This document shows, in pieces, positions 36,218-44,064 of a DNA stretch of 64,000 nt. Both the position numbers and the translations under genes were made by a program. Origin of the DNA: Streptomyces sp. NP160 (GTDB taxonomy: Bacteria; Actinomycetota; Actinomycetes; Actinomycetales; Quadrisphaeraceae); the NCBI RefSeq assembly GCF_006335115.1, contig NZ_VDMJ01000008.1, forward strand, positions 1-64,000, read 5' to 3'. How positions within the stretch are numbered: position 1 is the first letter of the stretch; every line of letters begins with the position of its first letter. The notes beneath the pieces are model-generated. The model was not told where the DNA came from. It saw only the letters and a program-made list of their open reading frames with translations, and ran no database searches.

Positions 36218-37150
36218 ATGAGCTGCCCCTCGACCAGCATGGTGGGGGTGCGCCTCCCCAAGCTGCCGCTCGGCGACCTCGCAGACCGCGTCTCGGACCA
36301 GCTGGCCAACCGGCTGACCGGCCGCGACGACGTCCCCGCGGCCGGTGGCGGCGCTGCACCCCGCGCGCTGCCGGTCCGGCCCGCCCACGAGCCGCAGCGG
36401 GTCGTGCTGCTGGGCGGCACCTCCGACATCGGCCTGGCGCTCGTGCGCCGCCTGGGCCGCGAGCGCCCCCTCGACGTGGTGCTCGCCGGGCGTCCCGGGC
36501 CGCGGCTGTCCGAGGCCGTGGCGGCCCTGGTCGCCGAGGGGCACACCGCCCGCGCCGTGCCGCTGGACGCCCGCGCGCCGTCCACCTGGTCGCCGGCGCT
36601 GGCGGAGGCCTTCGGCTCCCGCGGCGTGGCCGCCGGGGTGCCGGTGGGGCCCGTCGACGTGGTGGTCCTCGCGGTGGGGGTGCTGCCGGACGGCAAGCGG
36701 TCCTGGCAGGACCCGACGGCCGCCGCCGACCTCGTGCAGGTCAACACCGCCGCGCCGGTGGCGCTCGCGGCGGAGGCGGCGCAGCGGCTGCGGGCGCAGC
36801 GCGGCGGCGCGCTGGTGGTGCTCTCCAGCGCCGCGGCGGTGCGGGCGCGCTCCACCGACTTCGCCTACGGCGCCAGCAAGGCCGGGCTGGACGCCTTCGC
36901 GTCGGGGCTGCGCGAGGCGGTCCGCGGCGACGGCGTGCGCGTGGTGGTGGTGCGCCCGGGCTTCGTGCGCACCCGCATGACGGCGGGGCGCTCGGCGTGG
37001 CTGGCGACCACCAAGGAGGCCGTCGCGGACCTGACGGTCCAGGGCCTGGAGCTCGAGCGCGACGTGGTCTGGGCCCCGCCGGGCGCGCAGGCGGTCACCG
37101 AGGTGCTGCGGTGGGCGCCGCCGCGGCTGCTGCGCCGCCTGCGCCTCTGA
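36218..37150 (+). CDS. Short-chain dehydrogenase, DprE2-like
   Basis: 310 aa from the ATG at 36218 (ATG at 36239 also possible). The SDR core begins near residue 60 with RVVLLGGTSDIGLALVRRLG, the coenzyme loop typical of DprE2 proteins. Later come VVVLAVGVLPD, the catalytic Ser (LVVLSSAAAVRARS) and Tyr-x-x-x-Lys (FAYGASKAG), and VRPGFVRTRMT. DprE2 reduces the keto intermediate that leads to decaprenyl-phosphoryl-arabinose, the donor for arabinan. The context (UbiA- and Emb-type genes at 46-54 kb) supports this, but the gene is 10 kb away and dprE1 is not in the window. The extra N-terminal 55 residues are unusual for the ~254-aa family. Confidence 0.75.
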   Translation: MSCPSTSMVGVRLPKLPLGDLADRVSDQLANRLTGRDDVPAAGGGAAPRALPVRPAHEPQRVVLLGGTSDIGLALVRRLGRERPLDVVLAGRPGPRLSEAVAALVAEGHTARAVPLDARAPSTWSPALAEAFGSRGVAAGVPVGPVDVVVLAVGVLPDGKRSWQDPTAAADLVQVNTAAPVALAAEAAQRLRAQRGGALVVLSSAAAVRARSTDFAYGASKAGLDAFASGLREAVRGDGVRVVVVRPGFVRTRMTAGRSAWLATTKEAVADLTVQGLELERDVVWAPPGAQAVTEVLRWAPPRLLRRLRL

Positions 37151-37181
37151 GCGACCGGCGTCGGGGCGACGGCGGCGGCCG

Positions 37182-38219
37182 TCAGCTGCGCATGCCGGTG
37201 GCCACGGGCACGTGGCTGGGCAGCGTCATGCGGGCGGCGCGCCTCGGCCGCGCGATCCCGTCGAGCTCCAGCAGCCGCTGCACCCGGTAGCGGTGGCCGC
37301 GGTAGCACTCGATGACCTCGGCGCAGCCGGCGTCGTCGAGGACCTGCCCGGTCAGGGCGTAGGAGACGTTCTTGGCCACGTGGTAGTCGGCGAAGGAGAA
37401 GGCGTCCGGGTCGCCGTGGGCGCGGTGGCGCACCTCGGCGGCCGTCCACACGCCCACCCCGGGCAGCGTGCGCAGCGCCGGCTCGACGCGCTCGGGCGGC
37501 AGGTGCACCGTGCGCTCCAGCGCCGGGGCGCAGCGGGCGGCGTGCAGCACCACGCGGCGGCGGCGCTCCTCCACCCCGGCGCGCAGCCACTCCCAGCTGG
37601 GGATGCCCGCCCAGTCGCGGGCGCTCGGCGGCACCCGCATCCCCTCGGCGGGGCCGCCCGGTGCCGACGGGCCGCCCGGCCCGGCGTCGTGCAGGCCTCC
37701 GGGGGCCGGCTCGCCGAAGCGGCGCAGCAGGTCGCGCCAGGCGCGGTGCGCCTCCACGCCGGTCACCACCTGCTCGACGGCGGCGCCGGCCAGGGCCTCG
37801 AAGACCGCGCGGGTGCGGGGCACGCGCACGCCCCGGTGGCGGCGCCAGGCGGAGACGAGCACGGCGTGCTCCGGGCGCGGGACGAAGGCGCTGGCGTCCT
37901 GGTCCTCCCCCAGCAGCTCCGCCGCGCCGTCGACGGCGCAGGCGGCGCCCTCGCCCCATGCCGCGGCCTCGACCACGCCGTGCGGACCACCGCCGAGCAC
38001 GCCGGGAGGCAGGTGGCGCAGCCTCACCAGCGCGGTGCCGTGCGCGGTGCGGGTGGCCCACCACCACGCCGCCCACGGGCCGGCACCCTCGCGGCGCACC
38101 GCCGGGTCCCCACCGCCGCGGCGCAGCGGGCCGAGCGTGGCCGACAGGTCCAGCGGCTGCCGCAGCACCAGCACGCCGTGCGCCGCCGGCGCGCCGCCCC
38201 CGCCCGGACCTCCTGCCAC
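37182..38219 (-). CDS. AlkA-type HhH-GPD DNA-3-methyladenine glycosylase
   Basis: 345 aa, GTG start at 38219. The C-terminal helix-hairpin-helix is visible as TLPGVGVWTAAEVRHRAHGDPDAF, followed by the GPD catalytic Asp in SFADYHVAKNV. The DNA-repair role is removal of alkylated purines. The N-terminal ~150 residues correspond to the AlkA accessory domain (RGVRVPRTRAVFEALAGAAVEQ before the helical core) and include a Gly/Pro/Ala-rich linker near 190-215. It is convergent with the DprE2-like gene, with 31 bases between stops. Confidence 0.87.
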   Translation of the reverse strand: MAGGPGGGGAPAAHGVLVLRQPLDLSATLGPLRRGGGDPAVRREGAGPWAAWWWATRTAHGTALVRLRHLPPGVLGGGPHGVVEAAAWGEGAACAVDGAAELLGEDQDASAFVPRPEHAVLVSAWRRHRGVRVPRTRAVFEALAGAAVEQVVTGVEAHRAWRDLLRRFGEPAPGGLHDAGPGGPSAPGGPAEGMRVPPSARDWAGIPSWEWLRAGVEERRRRVVLHAARCAPALERTVHLPPERVEPALRTLPGVGVWTAAEVRHRAHGDPDAFSFADYHVAKNVSYALTGQVLDDAGCAEVIECYRGHRYRVQRLLELDGIARPRRAARMTLPSHVPVATGMRS

Positions 38220-38284
38220 CCCACCATCCTGCGGCCTGCTCCGGACGGCTCGGAACCCCCGGGCGGCGCGTCGGGGGCGGCGCC

Positions 38285-38290
38285 TACCGT
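38285..38290 (+). promoter_or_regulatory. -10 box TACCGT of the TIGR03089 gene
   Basis: TACCGT ends seven bases before the GTG at 38298, the spacing of a leaderless transcript. Confidence 0.5.
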
Positions 38291-38297
38291 CGTCGTC

Positions 38298-38957
38298 GTG
38301 AGCTCCCCCAGCGCCCGCGTCGACGTCACCCGACTCCTGGACCGCCTCCGGGCGCAGGACTCCGGCCGCCCCCGCGTCACCTGGTACGGCGCCGACGGCG
38401 AGCGTGTGGAGCTGTCCGCCCGGGTGCTGGAGAACTGGGTGGCGAAGACCGCCAACCTCCTCGTGGAGGAGCTCGACGTGGAGACCGGCGACGGCGTGCT
38501 GCTCGCCCTGCCCGCGCACTGGCGGACGGTGGCCTGGCGGCTCGCGCTCGGTGCGGTGGGCGCCGAGCTGGTCGAGGACGACGACGACGCGCGCGTCGCG
38601 GTCGTCGCTGACGGCGCGCCCGCGCCCACCGGGGCCGAGCAGGTGGTGGTGCAGGCGCTGGGGGCGCTGGCGCTGCGCGCGACCTCCGTGCCGGCGGGGG
38701 CGCTGGACGCCGCCGCGGTGGTGGCGGGCTTCGGCGACGCCCTGCCCTTCGTGCCGGACGCACCGGGTCTGCAGGTCAGCGCCGCGGCGTCGCCGGGGGC
38801 GCGGGTGCTGGTCGACGTGCGCGAGGTCGGTGACGCCGCCGCGCTCGACGCGGTGCTGTCGGCCCTGGCCGGCGGCGGCAGCGCCGTGCTGCTCGGCCCC
38901 GGAGCCCCCGACGCCGACCGGATCGCCGCCCAGGAGGGCACCGCCCCCTCCGCCTAG
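38298..38957 (+). CDS. TIGR03089 family protein
   Basis: 219 aa. It is a short protein resembling the N-terminal part of acyl-CoA synthetase (AMP-binding) proteins without their catalytic core: VTWYGADGERVELSARVLENWVAKTANLLVEELDVETGDGVLLALPAHWRTVAWRLALGAVGAELVED. This is the TIGR03089 pattern, conserved in actinobacteria near the rhamnose and mannose pathway genes. No enzyme activity is known. The promoter box predicts a leaderless mRNA. Its end overlaps a small convergent gene by four bases. Confidence 0.85.
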   Translation: MSSPSARVDVTRLLDRLRAQDSGRPRVTWYGADGERVELSARVLENWVAKTANLLVEELDVETGDGVLLALPAHWRTVAWRLALGAVGAELVEDDDDARVAVVADGAPAPTGAEQVVVQALGALALRATSVPAGALDAAAVVAGFGDALPFVPDAPGLQVSAAASPGARVLVDVREVGDAAALDAVLSALAGGGSAVLLGPGAPDADRIAAQEGTAPSA

Positions 38958-39088
38958 GAGGCGGACCACACCTCGTCGGCGCTGCAGCCGACGTCGGTGT
39001 CCGGACCGACCTCCCTCGCGGTCGCGCACGGACCCGCAGCACACCCGGCCAGCAGGAGCGTCGTGGGGAGGGCGGGCGCGCGTCGCAC
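38954..39088 (-). CDS. Possible 44-aa lipoprotein
   Basis: Short open frame from the GTG at 39088: basic start (VRRAPALP), short hydrophobic run and a good lipobox (TTLLLAGCA) with lipidated Cys18, then a Cys-containing acidic mature part of ~26 residues (GPDTDVGCSADEVW). Two Cys remain in the mature part. There is no clear ribosome-binding site, and the frame continues upstream without a better start. It is convergent with the TIGR03089 gene (4-base overlap). It could be chance, but the signal is specific. Confidence 0.35.
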   Translation of the reverse strand: MRRAPALPTTLLLAGCAAGPCATAREVGPDTDVGCSADEVWSAS

Positions 39089-39144
39089 ACCCGCAGGACG
39101 CTCGCCCGCCGCCGCCCGTTGCAGCCCCGGCCGCCGTGCCGGGG

Positions 39145-39459
39145 TCAGTGGACGAGCTTGAGGCCGACCACGCCGCCGACGATCATCGTCAGGAACACCA
39201 CCTTGGGCACCGACACCGGCTCGGTGCCGGTCACCATCGCGTACGCCACGGTGAGGGTCGCGCCGATGCCCACCCACACCGCGTACGACGTGCCCACGGG
39301 GAGCTCGCGCATGGCGTACGCGAGCCCGGCCATGCTCGCGAGGATCGCGACGGCGAAGACCACGGTCGGGCCGGGGCGGGTGAAGCCCTCGGAGCGGCCC
39401 AGGGCGGTGGCCCAGACGGCCTCCAGCACACCGGACAGGACGAGCACGAGCCAGGACAC
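39145..39459 (-). CDS. Small multidrug resistance family guanidinium exporter (Gdx/SugE type)
   Basis: 104 aa, GTG start at 39459 behind CTGGAGG. Four membrane helices. The Gdx subtype is indicated by Glu13 with Trp16 (SGVLEAVWATAL), by GFTRPGPT in loop 1, by the helix-3 segment LPVGTSYAVWVGIGAT and by the ending VGLKLVH. Gdx proteins export guanidinium in exchange for protons as antiparallel dimers. A guanidine-III riboswitch lies 30 bases upstream (39490-39532), which strongly supports guanidinium as substrate. It has no adjacent SMR partner, so it should be a homodimer. It is divergent from the GDP-mannose dehydratase gene. Confidence 0.93.
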   Translation of the reverse strand: MSWLVLVLSGVLEAVWATALGRSEGFTRPGPTVVFAVAILASMAGLAYAMRELPVGTSYAVWVGIGATLTVAYAMVTGTEPVSVPKVVFLTMIVGGVVGLKLVH

Positions 39460-39489
39460 GACGGGCCTCCAGGGTCGAGGGAGCAGGAG

Positions 39490-39532
39490 CACGGCCGTCT
39501 TGTCGCTGTCCGGGTACGGCGCCCTCGTCCGG
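39490..39532 (-). promoter_or_regulatory. Guanidine-III (ykkC-III) riboswitch
   Basis: On the minus strand the region reads CCGGACGAGGGCGCCG, then TACCCGGACAG, then CGACAAGACGGCC. It matches the class-III guanidine aptamer, for example the characterised Thermobifida fusca RNA, in its key blocks: CCGGACGAGG, GCGCCGUACCCGG and ACAAGACGGC. The blocks allow stem 1 (CCGG with CCGG), stem 2 (GCCGU with ACGGC) and the pseudoknot. It ends about 20 bases before the CTGGAGG ribosome-binding site of the Gdx exporter, so control is probably translational: guanidine binding frees the site. Confidence 0.85.
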
Positions 39533-39603
39533 GGACCCGGTCGGGGCCCGCCCACAGGGTGGCACAGGAGAGCACTGCGAGGACGACGACGCGGGCCGTC
39601 CCC

Positions 39604-39609
39604 TAGGGT
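39604..39609 (+). promoter_or_regulatory. -10 box TAGGGT of gmd
   Basis: TAGGGT ends seven bases before the ATG at 39617, the exact distance for a transcript that starts on the A of the start codon. It lies within a CCCTAGGG palindrome. Confidence 0.55.
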
Positions 39610-39616
39610 CGCCCCC

Positions 39617-40602
<986 letters not shown>

Positions 40603-40606
<4 letters not shown>

Positions 40607-41595
40607 CCGCCGACCAGGCCGTGACGGGTCGCACCGCGCTGGTCACCGGCGTCACCGGGCAGGACGGCGGCTACCTCGCCGAGCTGCTCGCCGCCGAGGG
40701 CACCCTCGTGCACGGCGTGCGCCGCGGCACCGGCCCGCTGCCCTACCACCTGGCAGCGCTGGGCGACCGGCTCGTCGTCCACACCGCCGACCTGCTCGAC
40801 CCCAGCGCCGCGGCCGCGCTGGTGCGCGAGGTCCGCCCCGACGAGGTCTACAACCTCGCCGCCGAGAGCTCCGTCGCGCGCTCGTGGGAGGAGCCCGTCG
40901 AGACGGCGCTGCTCGACGCGGTCCTGCCGGCCGCGATCCTGCACGCGGCAGCGAGCACCACCGGCACCGGCGGCGGTCCGGTCCGCGTGCTGCAGGCCTC
41001 CAGCGCCGAGGTGTTCGCCGGCGCCGGCGTGACCCCCCAGGACGAGACGACGCCCGTCGTCCCCGTCACCCCGTACGGGGCGGCGAAGGCGTACGCGCAC
41101 CACCTGGTGCAGCTGCACCGCGCCGGCGGCGCCTTCGCGGTCAACGCGGTGCTGTACCCGCACGAGTCGCCGCGCCGCCCGGCGCGCTTCGTGACGCGCA
41201 AGATCACGTCCACGGTGGCGGCGATCGCCCGTGGCCGCGCCGACGAGCTGGTGCTCGGCAACACCGCCGCCCGCCGCGACTGGGGCTGGGCCCCTGACAC
41301 CGTGCGCGCGCTCGTCGCAGCCCTGCGGCACGACGAGCCGCTCGACGTGGTGGTGGCCACCGGCACGTCGCACTCCGTGGAGGACTTCGTGGCGGCCGCC
41401 TTCGCCCGCGCCGGGGTCGCCGAGTGGCGCCACCTCGTGCGCACCGACCCGGCGTTCGTGCGCCCCAACGACGCCGCCGACCTCGTCGGCGACCCGCGCC
41501 TTGCGCGCGAGGTGCTCGGGTGGACCCCGACGCGCTCCTTCGCCGACGTGGTCGGCGCCATGGTCGACGCCGACCTGGCCGCCCTCGACGCCTGA
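40603..41595 (+). CDS. Second GDP-mannose 4,6-dehydratase-like protein
   Basis: 330 aa. The GTG at 40603 overlaps the upstream gmd stop (GTGA). It is a diverged tandem copy of the same fold: LVTGVTGQDGGYLAELLAAEG, LQASSAEVFAG, YGAAKAYAHH and YPHESPRRPARFVTRKITSTVA. It keeps the GMD signature rather than that of the 4-reductases (RMD/GMER), so it looks like a second dehydratase or a diverged member of unknown specificity. Relative to gmd it has several substitutions around the sugar-binding loop. The two proteins may form a heteromer. Confidence 0.85.
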
Positions 41596-41634
41596 CCGTC
41601 CTCCCGCCGCACTGCGGCGCCTCCCCCGCAGAGC

Positions 41635-41698
41635 CGCACTCGCGTGCCCCAGTGCTTCTTCGCGCGCCCCCGAAGGCGCACTCGGGTGCGCGAGTGCG
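41635..41698. repeat. 64-bp intergenic inverted-repeat element, copy 1
   Basis: Outer arms CGCACTCGCG (41635-41644) and CGCGAGTGCG (41689-41698) are followed inward by CAGTGC, with an inner GCACTCGGG at 41678. The same element with identical spacing recurs at 48998-49061. Copy 1 lies between convergent gmd2 and the amidase gene, so a terminator role is plausible. The rest of 41596-41771 contains no gene. Confidence 0.7.
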
Positions 41699-41771
41699 CC
41701 GACGAGACGGCCCGGCCCCGCAGCGCGGGACCGGGCCGTCGTCGTGAGCGCCTCGGGGGCGCGTCAGCTCG

Positions 41772-43925
41772 TCAGGGCCAGGTTCGCCAGACGCCGACGC
41801 CGTCACCGCGGTCGCGGGTGACGCCGGTCGCGGCGTCGCCGTCGCCGGTGCCCTCGCTGCCGCCGCCGGAACCGGTCTCCGTGCTCGCCGACGGCGTGAG
41901 CCCGCTGACGTCCCACCGGCCCACGACGGGCCTGTCGGTGGCGGCGCCGTAGCCGAACAGGGAGTCCGGCTGGCCGGGGGTGATGGTGTTGCGCAGCCAC
42001 CACGTGCCAGTGGCGTAGACGCCGACGGTGTCCCGGCCGTCGCCGTCCCAGTCGCCCGTCATCGGGGTGGCCTGCGGCCAGCCGTACTGGAACACCGCGC
42101 CGGCGCCGCCGGGGGTCGCCGTGCCGCGCAGCCACCAGCGGTAGCCGTCGTAGACGCCGATCCCGGAGCGGCCCACGCCGTCCCAGTCGCCGGCCACGGG
42201 CCTGACGCCCTTGAACCCGTAGGCGAACTTGCGGTCCGGGGCTCCCGGGGTGGCCGTCTCGCGCAGCCACCAGGTGTACGTGGCCGGGTCGTAGACGCCG
42301 ATGCCGGCCACACCGTCCCCGTTCCAGTCGCCGCAGACGGGGAGCATGGTCGCCGAGCCGTAGCTGAAGGCGAGGTCCTCGTCGTCGTTCCCAGGGGTCT
42401 GCTTGATGGACCAGCGGCCGGCGGTGTACACGGCGAGGCCGTCGGTGCCGTCGCCGTCCCAGTCGCACGACAGCGCCGTGCCCTTCTGGTCGCCGAAGTA
42501 GGCGGTGCCGTCCGGGGCGCCGGGCGTCGAGGTGGTCCGCAGGTCCCACTCCTTCTCGCTCATGAGCTGCGCGACCTTGGTGCGCAGCGCCGGGAGCTGG
42601 GAGTAGAGGTTGGCGCCGGGGCAGGCGGTGGCGCCGACGTCGCGGTGGCCGGAGATCGTGTTGAGCGTGACCGCCGCCCCCGCCGGGTGGCGGAGGTTGG
42701 TGCCGCCGAGGCCGGCGCTGTAGAGCACGCCCTTGCCGGTCGGGTCGGTCTGCGACAGCGAGAACTTCCAGGCGATCACCCGGGCCAGCGCGTCGAGGAC
42801 GGCCGACGTCGGCTTGGCGGTCTCGTAGTTGCCGAGCACGGAGACGCCGAAGCTGTTGGCGTTGAAGCCGCCGGCGTGAGCGCCGAGCACGGCCTTGTCC
42901 ATGCCGCCGTAGCGGCCCTCGAAGACCTGGCCGTACTTGTCGACGAGGAAGTTGTAGCCGATGTCGCACCAGCCCTGGACCACCGTGTGCTGGTAGTAGA
43001 TGCCGCGCACGATCGCCGCCGACTCCGCGGCGGTGTAGGTGTTCGACCCTGCCGTGTGGTGCACGAAGGCGACCTTCGGCGTGCCGGTGTAGGTGGGTGC
43101 GCTGCACTTCGACAGGCGCAGCGACTCGTCGGCGCCCCACTGGGCGCGGGAGATGACGCCCGGCATCGCCGAGGCGGCCTGCGCGGACGCGGCCGGGTTC
43201 GCGGCGGCGGGCTGGGTGCCGACGGACGCCTTCGGGTCCACGAGGCTGGTGCGGACGTCGGAGACGGCCGGCTCGCCGTCGGGGGTCGTGGCGTCGGACG
43301 GCACCGAGACGCGCACGTCCACGGCGTCGGCGCCGCCGGAGACCCACAGCGGGCTGGTGCTGCCCTTCTCGGCGGCCTGCCGCGCCTCCTTCGTCCCGGG
43401 GTCCGGGGCGGAGTCCTCCACGGCGAGCGCCTGCCAGCCGGACCAGCCGTCGTCGGTGCGCACGCGCACCTGCACGTCGACGTCGGCGTCGGGGTCGCCG
43501 TCCCACTGCACGGAGACGAGGTTGAAGTCCTCGGTCCGGACCGGGCCGGTGGCCAGCTCCTCGACGGGCTCGTCCCCCGGCTCGGCCGGGACCGTCTGCC
43601 GCCCGGTGGCCGCGGGACCGCCGGACGACGGCGTGCCCGACGGCGTGCCCGACGGCGTCGCCGACGCGCTCGCGGAGGGCTGGGAGGACGACGACGAAGG
43701 CTTGCCCGTCGGCGTGCCGTCCACGGCCACGACGGGCACCTCGAGCACCTGGGAGGTGGGGGTGACGGGCTCCGGGGCCGCGCCGGCGCTCACCACGGGC
43801 ACCACGCCGGCGCCGGAGGCGAGCACGGCCAGGGCGCCGCACCTCAGCGCCCAGCGACCGCCCCACCACCTGCTGGCCCGGGTGGCCCGGGTGGCCCGGG
43901 TGGCGGCTGACGGGGGTGTTCTCAC
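41772..43925 (-). CDS. Secreted N-acetylmuramoyl-L-alanine amidase with C-terminal repeat domain
   Basis: 717 aa. A signal peptide with a basic start and the hydrophobic stretch GALAVLASGAGVVPVVSAGAA (cleavage near AGA-AP) is followed by a Ser/Pro-rich linker. The Amidase_2/PGRP domain (~250-430) has ligand-type residues FVHHTAGSN, GWCDIGYNFLVDKYGQVFEGR, and HRDVGATACPG (His and Cys zinc ligands). The C-terminus (~455-700) has about five repeats of GDWDGDGxDxxGVY plus WWLRxTxTPGxPDxxFxYG, FG-GAP/VCBS-like and probably calcium-binding. It cleaves the peptide from peptidoglycan or recognises it. The same repeats occur in the next gene. Confidence 0.93.
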   Translation of the reverse strand: MRTPPSAATRATRATRASRWWGGRWALRCGALAVLASGAGVVPVVSAGAAPEPVTPTSQVLEVPVVAVDGTPTGKPSSSSSQPSASASATPSGTPSGTPSSGGPAATGRQTVPAEPGDEPVEELATGPVRTEDFNLVSVQWDGDPDADVDVQVRVRTDDGWSGWQALAVEDSAPDPGTKEARQAAEKGSTSPLWVSGGADAVDVRVSVPSDATTPDGEPAVSDVRTSLVDPKASVGTQPAAANPAASAQAASAMPGVISRAQWGADESLRLSKCSAPTYTGTPKVAFVHHTAGSNTYTAAESAAIVRGIYYQHTVVQGWCDIGYNFLVDKYGQVFEGRYGGMDKAVLGAHAGGFNANSFGVSVLGNYETAKPTSAVLDALARVIAWKFSLSQTDPTGKGVLYSAGLGGTNLRHPAGAAVTLNTISGHRDVGATACPGANLYSQLPALRTKVAQLMSEKEWDLRTTSTPGAPDGTAYFGDQKGTALSCDWDGDGTDGLAVYTAGRWSIKQTPGNDDEDLAFSYGSATMLPVCGDWNGDGVAGIGVYDPATYTWWLRETATPGAPDRKFAYGFKGVRPVAGDWDGVGRSGIGVYDGYRWWLRGTATPGGAGAVFQYGWPQATPMTGDWDGDGRDTVGVYATGTWWLRNTITPGQPDSLFGYGAATDRPVVGRWDVSGLTPSASTETGSGGGSEGTGDGDAATGVTRDRGDGVGVWRTWP

Positions 43926-44064
43926 GGCTGCTGCTCCTCGCGCTCGGCCGCCGCCCGCGGGCGGGCGGGGGCCGGGTCGTCTCGGTGGGCGGTTCGTGCG
44001 GTCTGGCTGACGACGGGGTCGTCAGCGGTGCGGCTCGGCGCCTGGCGAGCCGGGGCGGTGGGGC

